A DNA stretch of 64,000 bases, from contig NZ_CP029480.1 in NCBI RefSeq assembly GCF_003258705.1, forward strand, positions 4,588,001-4,652,000, given 5' to 3'. A program made the position numbers and the translations under genes. The stretch is from Arcticibacterium luteifluviistationis (GTDB lineage: Bacteria > Bacteroidota > Bacteroidia > Cytophagales > Spirosomataceae). This document shows, piece after piece, positions 8,099-16,925 of this stretch; position 1 is the stretch's first letter; every line of letters begins with the position of its first letter. The notes below the pieces were generated by a model. The model did not search any database. It saw only the letters and a program-made list of their open reading frames with translations, and was not told the DNA's origin.

Positions 8099-9088
8099 TT
8101 ATTTTAGAATAGTTTCAATTTGAGCAAGCTCGTCAGCAGAAAACGCTTTGTTTTCTAAAGCCCCCAAAGAGTTTTGTAATTGAGAAACACGACTAGCACC
8201 AATCAAGACAGTAGTTACTCTTTGGTCTTTTAATAACCAAGCTATGGCCATTTGTGCCAAAGATTGTCCACGGCCTTCGGCCAAATCGTTTAGCTTTTGA
8301 ATTTTTGCTATCAAGCCATCGCTTAGATCCTCTTTTTGCAAAAAACCGTGGTCTAAAGCCGCACGAGAACCTTCAGGTATTCCTTTCAAATATTTACTTG
8401 TCAATAAGCCTTGAGCTAGTGGAGAGAAAGGGATACAGCCTACGCCATTGTCTCCTAAAACATCCATAAGGCCAGCTTCGGCATCTCTAACCAGCATGCT
8501 GTATTTTGGCTGATGAATTAAACAAGGCGTTCCTAAGTCTTTTAATATCGCTAAAGCTTCTTTTGTTTGCTCAGGATTATAATTACTTAAACCCGCATAT
8601 AATGCCTTTCCAGAGCGAACTATACTGTCCAGAGCACCCATTGTTTCTTCCATTGGCGTGTCTGGGTCTGGGCGGTGTGAGTAAAATATGTCTACATACT
8701 CTAAGCCCATTCTTTTTAAACTTTGGTCGCAGCTAGATATAAGATATTTTCTAGAACCCCACTCTCCGTATGGGCCTGGCCACATGTGGTACCCTGCTTT
8801 TGAGGAAATTATAAGTTCGTCTCTATAAGGCAAAAAGTCTTTTTTAAGAACAGAACCAAAGTTTTCTTCAGCAGAACCTGCAGGAGGTCCGTAGTTATTT
8901 GCAAGGTCAAAATGCGTTACACCTGCGTCAAAAGCAGTATGTAAAATAGACCTATAAGTTTCGTAAGTATCTACACCACCGAAATTATGCCACAGGCCAA
9001 GAGAGATTTCAGGAAGTCTGATGCCGCTTTTGCCACATCTGCGATACTCCATTTTGTCATATCTGGCCGGATTTGCTACGTATGTCAT
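8099..9088 (-). CDS. Aldo/keto reductase, L-glyceraldehyde-3-phosphate reductase (YghZ/AKR14) type
   Basis: 329 residues. The catalytic tetrad of aldo/keto reductases is present: Asp61, Tyr66 in DLANNYGPP, Lys97 in SSKAGY, and His138 in YSHRPD. The insertion MWPGPYGEWGSRKYL and the phrase HNFGGVDTYE are characteristic of the YghZ-like subgroup, which in E. coli reduces L-glyceraldehyde 3-phosphate and methylglyoxal with NADPH. The NADP site is at LIGASRVSQLQNSLGA near the C-terminus. Divergent from the exported unknown protein at 9259. The substrate here is inferred from the subgroup. Confidence 0.9.
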   Translation of the reverse strand: MTYVANPARYDKMEYRRCGKSGIRLPEISLGLWHNFGGVDTYETYRSILHTAFDAGVTHFDLANNYGPPAGSAEENFGSVLKKDFLPYRDELIISSKAGYHMWPGPYGEWGSRKYLISSCDQSLKRMGLEYVDIFYSHRPDPDTPMEETMGALDSIVRSGKALYAGLSNYNPEQTKEALAILKDLGTPCLIHQPKYSMLVRDAEAGLMDVLGDNGVGCIPFSPLAQGLLTSKYLKGIPEGSRAALDHGFLQKEDLSDGLIAKIQKLNDLAEGRGQSLAQMAIAWLLKDQRVTTVLIGASRVSQLQNSLGALENKAFSADELAQIETILK

Positions 9089-9258
9089 TTGTGTAATAAT
9101 TAAGTATTAGGTTGAAAAATTACGCTAAGGTAATAAGCCCATTCGAGGTCTGCTTTGTTTTTAGATTCAAATTATGTTTTGACCAACTTATTTTGACTTA
9201 GGCTGCTTTTCTTGTGGAATGCCTATATTTATTATTGAGTTTTAAATCAATACCCTCC

Positions 9259-9852
9259 ATGAAATATTTACTAAGCCTTTGTCTTCTTTTATTTTCAATA
9301 AGCCTTTCGGCTCAAAAGAAACCAGTTTCTGGTCAATTTACACTCTTCGATGTAACGTTCGACTATTCAAAATTTGACGCCGATAATGCCAAGCCTAATA
9401 AATCCCACTTTTATGTCAAAGGAGATTTAATCAATCAAGAACGACCAAGTGATTGGACTTCACCAGTTGATTATAGAAATGGCACAGTTCATATTCGTAT
9501 TGAAGTCATAGAAAAACCTGAAGGCAGCGAGCCGACCAAGTGGACGCTATGCTATATTCCAAACAAAGGACAAGGGAATGGTTATGGCTGTACAGGAACA
9601 GAGTTATATACAGAAGAGGGAGTCTATGAACTCGACGTTGATATGCATGACTTTTGGGAGAACGAAGCCATCATTTGGTCAGAAGGAATAAAACAAATGG
9701 ACTTAGTCATAAAAGACGATAGCGGTGGACAAGGAAAAGCTCACAAAAGAGCAGACCATGAAAAGTTTTTCCCTACCAAAGTTAGAATCTCCATGGTGCA
9801 GGTTGCTGCTGGGCTGGAGTATGATGCTGAGCTTTTTAGGGAGGGGAGTTAG
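9259..9852 (+). CDS. Exported hypothetical protein
   Basis: The ATG at 9259 gives a 197-residue protein with a clear signal peptide (MKYLLSLCLLLFSISLSAQ); the longer frame from 9214 would only add residues in front of it. The mature part looks like an all-beta domain with aromatic strands (FTLFDVTFDYSKF, KWTLCYIPNKG) and two Cys (CYIP, GCTGTE) that may form a disulfide. I do not recognise the family; carbohydrate-binding-like folds are possible but unproven. It stands alone, divergent from the aldo/keto reductase, with a terminator-like hairpin about 185 bases downstream. Confidence 0.65.
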   Translation: MKYLLSLCLLLFSISLSAQKKPVSGQFTLFDVTFDYSKFDADNAKPNKSHFYVKGDLINQERPSDWTSPVDYRNGTVHIRIEVIEKPEGSEPTKWTLCYIPNKGQGNGYGCTGTELYTEEGVYELDVDMHDFWENEAIIWSEGIKQMDLVIKDDSGGQGKAHKRADHEKFFPTKVRISMVQVAAGLEYDAELFREGS

Positions 9853-10037
9853 GCTCTGTTTTTTTAAGTGGTATCGCCTTTTGTTATTTATGGAAAGAAG
9901 GATGATATACTATGTTCTAGGTTTTGCTTCTACAAAGAAAAAAAGCATGGTTCTGTTAGGGAATCAGATGCCTATTAAAGGTTTCATGAAGAGTTTTTAG
10001 AGGGGAGGTATAGGGTAGTTTCTGGGAAAAAAGAAGT

Positions 10038-10072
10038 TCAAGCTAATTTGTAAATGAATTAGCTTGATATTT
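10038..10072. terminator. Terminator-like hairpin between convergent genes
   Basis: An 11-base arm TCAAGCTAATT at 10038-10048 and its complement at 10057-10067 with an 8-base loop, followed on the plus strand by TATTTTTA. It lies between the exported unknown and the AbiC-like gene, which converge. The 185 bases before it (9853-10037) hold no gene that I can support. Confidence 0.55.
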
Positions 10073-10092
10073 TTAGGCCTGTTGGGAGGGGG

Positions 10093-11130
10093 TTACTTCC
10101 ACTTCTCTTCGATGGCGTACCAGCCTTTTTCTTTAAGTTCCTGACGAAACTTCTGATAATCTTCATCTAAACCAGTATAGGAAGAATCTTCGGTCTTAAT
10201 TCTGACTCCAAGTCTTTCTAGTTGCCTCATATTAAAAGCGTACTCGAAAGATTTATATTGTTTGATATCGTCAATTATTTCTTCTAATAAGTCGATTGAG
10301 TCGATTTCAAATTGTGTAGAGTTTTCATCATTATTATTTTTATCAGAATAAATATATATTCGAACTTCCATTAACTCTTTTATTGATTCTAAGGTATAAT
10401 GATTGCTAAGATTGATAAAGTCTTCGGGAAATGGTGAGTCCTTAAATAAGCCCAAATTTAACCCAAAAAAGACTTCCCTTAGTTTACGAGATTCGAAAAA
10501 AGGAAGGAAATCTGCTGACATTTTCTTTATTATTATCTTATAGGCATCTTGCTTCTTTACCTTTTCAGAGAAAAGATTCATGATTTTTAGAAAATCATCG
10601 AGATGGTTCTCTAAAACATTACATCCCTCATGAATATCATTGTAGCCTTTCCCCCCTTCTCTAAATATTAAATAATCCATAGCGTCAGCATATGGGTTGC
10701 GAGATGGGTCGTCTCTAGTGCTTTCATAATCAAGATTTTTAAATCGTTCCAAATTGGTCTTAAGTTTTTCAAGCTCTTTCTTGGTTTCTTCAAAAATCAA
10801 TTCTTCAAGTTTGTCAAGCCTTCCTTGGTCAATTTGTCCTTGAATTTTTCTGTTGGCCTCTATTTGCTGGTCAATGGTTATGTATATTAAAATAGCACTT
10901 ACCAATCCGATGAAAGGAGAAAGTATACCTCCAATGGTGTCACCAATTTCATTTGGCTTGGAAGTTCCTAAGTCGTAGACCCAAGAGAAGTGAGTGATTA
11001 GAAAGGGCAGGATAAATACTCCTACAAAGGCTAGTATAATTACCGCTATAGCCCAATTTTTCAAATTTCTTGAGCGTTTATTGCTGCTCTCTAAGGTCTC
11101 TAGTTCTGGTAGATGTGATTTTGGATTCAT
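10093..11130 (-). CDS. Membrane protein with coiled coil, resembling putative phage abortive-infection (AbiC-like) proteins
   Basis: 345 residues. Two transmembrane helices at about 26-47 and 64-86; the second sits in GDTIGGILSPFIGLVSAILIYITIDQQIE and is followed by a long charged helix (about 90-135) likely to form a coiled coil. The rest is helical and soluble. The 'G(D)..GG...P..(I)GL....IYxTxxxQ' arrangement followed by a coiled coil is what I recall from the putative AbiC-type phage-exclusion family, but this is a resemblance from memory, not a search result. The gene sits directly downstream of tRNA-Asn on the same strand, a usual place for accessory genes. Base composition is not visibly different from neighbours. 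Confidence 0.5.
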   Translation of the reverse strand: MNPKSHLPELETLESSNKRSRNLKNWAIAVIILAFVGVFILPFLITHFSWVYDLGTSKPNEIGDTIGGILSPFIGLVSAILIYITIDQQIEANRKIQGQIDQGRLDKLEELIFEETKKELEKLKTNLERFKNLDYESTRDDPSRNPYADAMDYLIFREGGKGYNDIHEGCNVLENHLDDFLKIMNLFSEKVKKQDAYKIIIKKMSADFLPFFESRKLREVFFGLNLGLFKDSPFPEDFINLSNHYTLESIKELMEVRIYIYSDKNNNDENSTQFEIDSIDLLEEIIDDIKQYKSFEYAFNMRQLERLGVRIKTEDSSYTGLDEDYQKFRQELKEKGWYAIEEKWK

Positions 11131-11186
11131 GTTCTAAAAGTATCATGAATTCCTCAGAAATGTGTCAGAATTAAAAAACAAGACAT

Positions 11187-11215
11187 AAAAAAAGCAGCAC
11201 GAATGCTGCTTTTTT
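11187..11215 (-). terminator. Intrinsic terminator after tRNA-Asn
   Basis: Arms AAAGCAGCA and TGCTGCTTT around a short CGAA loop, with A and T runs at the outside. On the minus strand it begins right behind the tRNA 3' end and ends in a T run. Confidence 0.82.
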
Positions 11216-11216
11216 G

Positions 11217-11290
11217 CTCCTTCTCTTGGGCTCGAACCAAGGACCCTCTGATTAACAGTCAGATGCTCTAACCAGCTGAGCTAAGAAGGA
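11217..11290 (-). tRNA. tRNA-Asn (anticodon GTT)
   Basis: 74-base cloverleaf read on the minus strand: acceptor arms TCCTTCT and AGAAGGA pair fully with discriminator G; D arm GCTC-N-GAGC; anticodon loop CTGTTAA gives GTT; T arm has GGTTCGAGCC. CCA is not encoded. A terminator follows immediately. Confidence 0.95.
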
Positions 11291-11520
11291 AACTTATTCC
11301 GTTTCCGAAATGGAGATGCAAAAGTATAGCCTTTGTTTTAACTGAGCAAGCTTTTGCTGAAAATAATCTTACTTTTTTTAAGTATTTTTTTTGACGCTTG
11401 TGGATGTTGTTGAAATACAGCCAAATAGCTTTTTGGCAGAGCGAATTTAAATTTCAAAAAGAAAAAGGGAGGTGGCATTGAAGGATTTGAAATATATTTG
11501 TTTAAAACAAAATCATCAAC

Positions 11521-12333
11521 ATGAATTACAAACATTTTAAAGTGGACATTGCTAGCCACATTGCCGAAGTTCGGTTTAATAGGCCAGAGAAAGCAAACTC
11601 ACTGCACGGTCCAGCTTGGGAAGAAATGCAGCAAATTTTTGAAGCGTTAGACAGGACTGAAGAAGTGAGGGCTATTATTCTTTACGGAGAGGGCGATAAC
11701 TTCTGTGCAGGAATAGACCTAGAAACTTTAATGAATATTCAGGAGTTTGCCAGTATATCTTGCGAAGGGCGAAAAAGAGAGGCTCTAAGAGGTTTTATCT
11801 TTAAATTACAGAATACTATATCAGCCATTGAAAAGTGCCGTAAGCCTGTTATTGCGGCTGTACACAAGGCTTGTGTAGGTGGCGGCTTGGATATTGTTTC
11901 CGCTTGCGATATTAGATACTGTACAGATGATGCTTATTTCTCTATCAAAGAGATTGACCTTGGCTTGGTGGCTGATATTGGTACCTTACAAAGGTTGCCA
12001 AACATTGTAGCTCCAGGCATTGTGGCTGAAATGGCCTACACTGGAAGAAATGTAGCGGGTAAAGAGGCAGAACGTATCAATTTGGTGAATCAGTCTTTGG
12101 CAAATAAAGAGGAGCTTTTAACTGCAGTAAGAAAATTGGCAGCAACTATTGCAGAAAAATCGCCACTTAGCGTTAGAGGGATTAAAGAGATGTTGCTTTA
12201 TAAAAGAGACCATAGTGTAGCGGAGTCTCTAAATTATATGACAGCTTGGAACGCATCCATGTTTTTGTCGAACGATTTACAAGAAGCTTTTACCGCATAT
12301 ATGGAAAAGCGTAAGCCTGTTTTTGAAAATTAA
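11521..12333 (+). CDS. Crotonase-family enzyme, delta(3,5)-delta(2,4)-dienoyl-CoA isomerase (ECH1) type
   Basis: 270 residues. The oxyanion-hole segments are FCAGIDL and KACVGGG. The three acidic residues known to be catalytic in mammalian ECH1 all align by spacing: Asp124 in GGGLDIVSACDIRYC, Glu144 in KEIDLGL, and Asp152 in ADIGTLQRLP. Ordinary enoyl-CoA hydratases carry Glu at the first site and lack the third. The expected reaction is shifting the double bonds of 3,5-dienoyl-CoA to the 2,4-dienoyl form during breakdown of odd-position unsaturated fatty acids. It is followed 24 bases later by a canonical hydratase; the pair probably forms one transcript. Confidence 0.85.
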   Translation: MNYKHFKVDIASHIAEVRFNRPEKANSLHGPAWEEMQQIFEALDRTEEVRAIILYGEGDNFCAGIDLETLMNIQEFASISCEGRKREALRGFIFKLQNTISAIEKCRKPVIAAVHKACVGGGLDIVSACDIRYCTDDAYFSIKEIDLGLVADIGTLQRLPNIVAPGIVAEMAYTGRNVAGKEAERINLVNQSLANKEELLTAVRKLAATIAEKSPLSVRGIKEMLLYKRDHSVAESLNYMTAWNASMFLSNDLQEAFTAYMEKRKPVFEN

Positions 12334-12357
12334 TTTAACCTTTTAGAAAGAATAAGA

Positions 12358-13137
12358 ATGAAGAATTTTGAAACTATAAAAGTGGCAATAGAAGAAGGAA
12401 TAGCCACATTAACATTATCAAGACCAAAGGCATTAAATGCTCTTAATGCTACTTTAATGGGAGAGTTGTATCACTTTTTTACAGAAGAGTTGAGCAGCTT
12501 AAAGTTAAAGGGAATTATCATTACTGGGGATGGTGAAAAGTCTTTTGTTGCCGGTGCTGATATCTCAGAATTTGTGGAGGTAAAGCCAGGCGAGTCTTTT
12601 AGTCCAGAAAGTGGTCATAAGGTTTTTAATGCTATTGAAAGTTGTCCTGTTCCTGTGATAGCCGCTGTTAATGGTTTTGCTTTAGGTGGAGGTTGCGAGT
12701 TAGCCATGGCTTGTCATATCAGAGTGGCGTCTGAAAATGCTTTGTTTGGTACGCCAGAGGTTAAACTGGGAATAATTCCGGGCTATGGCGGTACGCAAAG
12801 GTTGTGTCAATTGGTAGGACGCGGAAGAGCATTAGAGCTCATGATGACAGCCGACATGATTGATGGAAAAGAGGCATATAGAATAGGTTTGGCCAATCAT
12901 GTAGTACCTGCCGGTCAAGAAATAGCTAAAGCACAAGAGATTTTGGGCAAAATAGGGCAAAAAGCTCCATTGGCCATATCAAAAGTGATTGACAGCGTAG
13001 GTGCGTATTACGCTCACGATAGAGACGGCTTTAAGTCGGAGATTGAAAACTTTGAATATTTAACTACCACTCAAGATTTCCGTGAAGGAGCTGCAGCTTT
13101 TTTAGAAAAAAGAAAAGCTTCCTTTAAGGGTGAGTAG
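12358..13137 (+). CDS. Enoyl-CoA hydratase (crotonase family)
   Basis: 259 residues, the normal length. Oxyanion-hole parts are VAGADI and FALGGGCEL; both catalytic glutamates of hydratases are present, Glu114 in GGGCELAMAC and Glu134 in GTPEVKLGIIPGYGGTQRL, with the standard 20-residue spacing. It would hydrate trans-2-enoyl-CoA in fatty-acid or amino-acid degradation. It sits behind the dienoyl-CoA isomerase-like gene and converges with a thioesterase gene, with only 5 bases between the stops. No thiolase or 3-hydroxyacyl-CoA dehydrogenase is next to it. Confidence 0.92.
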   Translation: MKNFETIKVAIEEGIATLTLSRPKALNALNATLMGELYHFFTEELSSLKLKGIIITGDGEKSFVAGADISEFVEVKPGESFSPESGHKVFNAIESCPVPVIAAVNGFALGGGCELAMACHIRVASENALFGTPEVKLGIIPGYGGTQRLCQLVGRGRALELMMTADMIDGKEAYRIGLANHVVPAGQEIAKAQEILGKIGQKAPLAISKVIDSVGAYYAHDRDGFKSEIENFEYLTTTQDFREGAAAFLEKRKASFKGE

Positions 13138-13142
13138 GTATT

Positions 13143-13583
13143 TTACTTCAAAATAGAATCGCCGTAAATTTTTACGATGGAGTCTTTCCAAGACTCAGGG
13201 ATAGCCGCTTTTTTCAAAGCCTTAAAGTCATACGCCATGACGGAGCTTTTGGAGACAGCGGCTATTCTATTATGATGGTTTGAGTAGATTTTGCACTCGC
13301 CTATGATACGGTCTTTATGAAGTTCTATCACATCAAAGGTGATGGTTACGGTATCTGGATAGGTGACTGGGAAAATGTATTTGCAATCTTGCCACGCCAG
13401 TATGATGCCTACCGCTTTAAAGTCAAGGTCTATGGTTCCTAGTTTTTCGTAAAAGCCTATTCTGCCAGACTCAGCCCATCGCAGATAATTAACATTGTTA
13501 ACATGTTGGGCGGCATCCATTTCGCCCCATTTAACAGGCAGTTCGGTTTTGAAGAAGGCCTTTTCTATTTCTGAGTTTATCAT
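13143..13583 (-). CDS. Acyl-CoA thioesterase, 4HBT hot-dog fold
   Basis: 146 residues. The N-terminal VKWGEMDAAQHVNNVNYLRWAESGRI block is the 4-hydroxybenzoyl-CoA thioesterase signature: Asp near residue 23 as the catalytic acid, then HVNNVNYL. The following strands (YIFPVTYPDTVTITFDVIEL, GECKIYSNHHNRIAAVSKSSVMAYD) match the hot-dog sheet. It hydrolyses an acyl-CoA thioester; the specific chain is unknown. It converges with the two crotonases, so any metabolic link is by neighbourhood only. Confidence 0.87.
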   Translation of the reverse strand: MINSEIEKAFFKTELPVKWGEMDAAQHVNNVNYLRWAESGRIGFYEKLGTIDLDFKAVGIILAWQDCKYIFPVTYPDTVTITFDVIELHKDRIIGECKIYSNHHNRIAAVSKSSVMAYDFKALKKAAIPESWKDSIVKIYGDSILK

Positions 13584-13646
13584 TTGTTCTTATTGATGAA
13601 GTGGGCATAAGTAACGAATGGCTGATTGAAAATCAAAATACAGGCA

Positions 13647-13680
13647 TAAAAAAAAGACTCACCCTTTCGGATGAGCCTTT
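13647..13680 (-). terminator. Intrinsic terminator of the DUF1573 gene
   Basis: 12-base stem with arms at 13653-13664 and 13669-13680 and a GAAA-type tetraloop on the minus strand, allowing G-T pairs. It ends in a run of eight T on the minus strand. Confidence 0.82.
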
Positions 13681-13700
13681 CAAATCAAATGTCTGTCAGA

Positions 13701-14096
13701 CTATTTTGTCTTTGACTTAGGTGTTACTGAACCATTGATGGTCAATATTACCGTAGAGTTTTCTGCATTACTTGTTACAGTAATAGTTTTCTTGAAGTTT
13801 CCAGGACGACCTGAAGTGTTATATCCAACTTTAATAGAGCTAGATGCACCAGGTAAAATAGGATCAGTGCTCCACTCAGGAGTAGTACATCCACAAGAAG
13901 CCATTGCTCTTGAAATAACTACAGGGGCTGTTCCAGTGTTTGTTACCTTAAACGTATAATTAGCTACTGGACCTTCTGCAAGTGTTCCAAAATCATGCTT
14001 CTCAGCTTCGAATTTAAGAACGCCTTGAGCGTTTGATGCTACTGCAAAGGCCATAATTGCTACAACCGTAAATAATACTCTTTTCATTAATTTCAT
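13701..14096 (-). CDS. Exported DUF1573 domain protein
   Basis: 131 residues. A signal peptide (MKLMKRVLFTVVAIMAFAVASNAQ) is followed by an immunoglobulin-like DUF1573 domain: KHDFGTLAEG, VTNTGTAPVVISRAMASCGCTTPEW, ILPGASSSIKVGYNTSGRPGNFKKTITVTSN. The CGC motif and the NTSGRxGxFxKTITVTSN block are diagnostic for this domain. DUF1573 proteins are common in Bacteroidota envelopes; function is unknown, with an ASH/MSP-like fold. A second ATG three codons in could also serve; I chose the first because AAGAAAAG precedes it. Single gene with its own terminator. Confidence 0.9.
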   Translation of the reverse strand: MKLMKRVLFTVVAIMAFAVASNAQGVLKFEAEKHDFGTLAEGPVANYTFKVTNTGTAPVVISRAMASCGCTTPEWSTDPILPGASSSIKVGYNTSGRPGNFKKTITVTSNAENSTVILTINGSVTPKSKTK

Positions 14097-14284
14097 CTTT
14101 TCTTGAGTTTGTAAATTTGAATACTTTAATTGACTACATTACAAATTAACATCCAAAAGCTGCCTGATACAAATATTTAACAGCCCATTAACAAAGAACT
14201 ATCTATACTTTGGGGGCTTCTAATCAATTGATAAATTCAGGAAATGTGGTAAATTGCAGCTCTTTTCATCAAACCTTTTTAAGA

Positions 14285-16693
14285 ATGAGTGATACTTCCA
14301 GTCAAGCTTCTATTTCTTCTAAATTCATTATTGACAAAAAGGAAGTCCTAGAAGACTATAGGTTGGCTGTTGAAAGTAGGGAGGTAAGCCTTCTTGGTAG
14401 GAAAGAAGTGTTTATGGGTCGAGCTAAGTTTGGGATTTTTGGTGACGGAAAAGAACTAGCTCAGTTAGCCATGGCGAAGGTTTTCCGCAAAGGAGACTTT
14501 AGGTCGGGTTATTACAGAGACCAAACTTTTGTAGCGGCGGTTGGCGGAATGACTTGGACGCAGTTTTATTCTCAATTATATGCCCATGCAGACCATGCTC
14601 ACGATATATTTTCGGCGGGTCGTTCTATGAATGGTCACTTTTCTAATTCGTGGTTAGATGATAAAGGCAAGTGGCTAAAGCAAACAGAATTATATAATCA
14701 GGTGATGGATGTATCACCTACAGCGGGTCAAATTCCCCGTAGTATTGGTATAGGATACGCCTCCAAACTATATAGAAACAATCCAGAACTTAAGGATTTA
14801 GATGGCTTTTCAAATAATGGAAATGAAGTTTGCTTTGCCACTATTGGTGATGCATCTACATCACAAGGGATGTTTTTTGAAAGCATAAATGCCGCAGGTG
14901 TTCTCCAAATTCCCGTGATTTTTGCAATTTGGGATGATGGTTATGGCATATCTGTTCCTTCAGAATATCAAACCACCAAAAGTAGTATTTCAAAGGCTTT
15001 AGCAGGTTTTCAAGCAAATGAAGACGGACCAGGCTTAGAAATCATTAAAGCTAGAGGCTGGAATTATCCTGAACTTGTTGAAGCATTTCAAAAAGCGGCA
15101 AGGTTTGCCAGAGATAAACATATGCCTTGCCTTCTTCATGTTTATGAAGTTACACAGCCTCAAGGCCACTCCTCTAGCGGTTCGCATGAGCGTTATAAAA
15201 GCAAAGATAGATTGGCTTGGGAGACTGGAATGGATTGTAATGTGAAATTCAAAGAGTGGATTTTAAAAGAAGGAGTAGCCTCTGAAAGTGAACTGACTAA
15301 AATAGAAGCGGACGCAAAGGAGGTAGCTAAGAAGTCGAGGCAAGATGCATGGCAATCTTTTAGGAAAAATATTGATAGAGACGTGAAAGAGGCTATTTCA
15401 CTTCTTGATAGTGTTGCTAAAAAAAGCTCTAAGAAAAATGCTTTGAATGCCATTAGAAAGTCTTTAGTAAGTAAACAAAATCCTCTTAAAAGAGATGCTG
15501 TTTCTGCTATTAAAAAAGCAAAAAGGACTTTGATTAAAGAAAATGTTGGAAAAGAGTTTGCCCCTTTTCTAGACAGATTAGCTAAAGAAAATTTACATAA
15601 TTACAGTTCGCACCTATATAGCGAGTTTGAGTCTTCACCACTAAATGTAAAGGAGGTCAAGGCTAAATATGGTGGAGAGCAAAAAGTAGAGAGCGGTCAT
15701 CAAATAATTAACAAATACTTTGACCTGCTTTTAGCAAAAGATAAAAGAGTTTTTGCCTTAGGTGAAGACGTGGGTTCTATTGGTGATGTAAATCAGGGCT
15801 TTGCGGGATTACAAGAAAAGTTTGGTAAGCTGCGGGTTGAAGATACAGGAATAAGGGAAGCCACAATTATAGGGCAAGGTATAGGAGCTGCCATGAGAGG
15901 CTTAAGGCCAATAGTGGAGGTTCAGTATTTTGATTATATATATTACTGTCTATCTATCTTAACGGATGATTTGGCTTGTTTGAGATATAGGACTTTCGGT
16001 CGTCAGATGGCTCCGGTTATCATTAGAACGCGTGGGCATAGGCTAGAAGGGATTTGGCATTCTGGCTCTCCGCTAGCTGTCATGATTCATTCTTTAAGAG
16101 GTATGCATATTTGTGTTCCAAGAAATTTTGTTCAGGCAGCAGGTCTTTATAATACATTGCTGGCTGGAGATGATCCAGCACTGATGATTGAGCCTTTAAA
16201 TGGTTATAGATTAAAAGAAAAATCACCAAGTAATCTAGGTGAGATATGTGTACCATTAGGAGAACCAGAGATACTTAAAAAAGGAACAGATATTACAATA
16301 GTTACTTATGGTTCTATGTGTAATATAGTGATGGCTGCTAGCGAAGAACTTGAAAAAGTAGGAATATCGATGGAGGTAATTGATGTACAAACATTACTTC
16401 CTTTTGATAGAACAGATACAATCTTGGAGTCACTGCAAAGAACGAACAGGATTATTTTTGCTGATGAAGATATGCCTGGCGGTGCTTCGGCTTATATGAT
16501 GCAGCATGTAATTGAACTTAAAGGGGGTTATAAGTATTTAGACTCAAAAGCCACTACAATTTCGGCAAAGCAGCACCGACCTGCTTATGGTTCGGATGGT
16601 GATTACTTTTCAAAACCTAATGAGGACGATATCTTTGATGTAGCTTACAGCATAATGAGAGAAGCGAAGCCAAAGAGCTATCCAGAGATTTAG
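14285..16693 (+). CDS. Fused 2-oxoacid dehydrogenase E1 (alpha and beta parts in one chain)
   Basis: The ATG at 14285 gives 802 residues; the open frame reaches back to a TTG at 14210 but those codons look non-coding. The first half is an E1-alpha thiamine-diphosphate domain with IGDASTSQGMFFESINAA and WDDGYGIS. The second half is E1-beta with EDVG near the start, RVEDTGIRE, IGQGIGAAMRG and RPIVEVQYFDY, plus a C-terminal transketolase domain. Between them lies a Lys/Ser-rich segment (KKSSKKNAL...KRDAVSAIKKAKRTLI). Such fusions in Bacteroidota act on branched-chain 2-oxoacids or pyruvate. E2 and E3 are not in the window. Confidence 0.9.
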   Translation: MSDTSSQASISSKFIIDKKEVLEDYRLAVESREVSLLGRKEVFMGRAKFGIFGDGKELAQLAMAKVFRKGDFRSGYYRDQTFVAAVGGMTWTQFYSQLYAHADHAHDIFSAGRSMNGHFSNSWLDDKGKWLKQTELYNQVMDVSPTAGQIPRSIGIGYASKLYRNNPELKDLDGFSNNGNEVCFATIGDASTSQGMFFESINAAGVLQIPVIFAIWDDGYGISVPSEYQTTKSSISKALAGFQANEDGPGLEIIKARGWNYPELVEAFQKAARFARDKHMPCLLHVYEVTQPQGHSSSGSHERYKSKDRLAWETGMDCNVKFKEWILKEGVASESELTKIEADAKEVAKKSRQDAWQSFRKNIDRDVKEAISLLDSVAKKSSKKNALNAIRKSLVSKQNPLKRDAVSAIKKAKRTLIKENVGKEFAPFLDRLAKENLHNYSSHLYSEFESSPLNVKEVKAKYGGEQKVESGHQIINKYFDLLLAKDKRVFALGEDVGSIGDVNQGFAGLQEKFGKLRVEDTGIREATIIGQGIGAAMRGLRPIVEVQYFDYIYYCLSILTDDLACLRYRTFGRQMAPVIIRTRGHRLEGIWHSGSPLAVMIHSLRGMHICVPRNFVQAAGLYNTLLAGDDPALMIEPLNGYRLKEKSPSNLGEICVPLGEPEILKKGTDITIVTYGSMCNIVMAASEELEKVGISMEVIDVQTLLPFDRTDTILESLQRTNRIIFADEDMPGGASAYMMQHVIELKGGYKYLDSKATTISAKQHRPAYGSDGDYFSKPNEDDIFDVAYSIMREAKPKSYPEI

Positions 16694-16866
16694 GAAGCTC
16701 AACTATCAAGAGTTATCAGTAGAGAAGCTCTTGGAATTTGAATAAGGCAAACTCAGCTAATAGAATAGTTATAGCTGTATTCTGCATTTAAAATTTGAGT
16801 GCATGGTTTGTTGCCACTTAAACTCTCATTACGGTTCTGTAACAAATAATTCAGGTTTGTCTTAAC

Positions 16867-16909
16867 ATAAAAAGAGCCGAGTTTCAATTTGAAACTCGGC
16901 TCTTTTTAT
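16867..16909. terminator. Strong bidirectional terminator
   Basis: A 20-base perfect stem (16867-16886 with 16890-16909) around an ATT loop, flanked by A and T runs on both sides. It separates the convergent E1 and OmpA/TSP3 genes. Confidence 0.88.
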
Positions 16910-16925
16910 GTTGGAAGAGTCTATC

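Noticed and set aside
9725-10000. Frame of 91 codons overlapping and following the exported protein gene
   Set aside because: Overlaps a well-supported gene in another frame, composition is Lys/Phe/Arg-random, and no start signal or recognisable domain is seen.
10093-11290. Integrated island at tRNA-Asn with a repeated tRNA end
   Set aside because: I searched by eye for the 3' end of the tRNA (GGTTCGAGCC and neighbours) on the far side of the AbiC-like gene and found none; no integrase is present.
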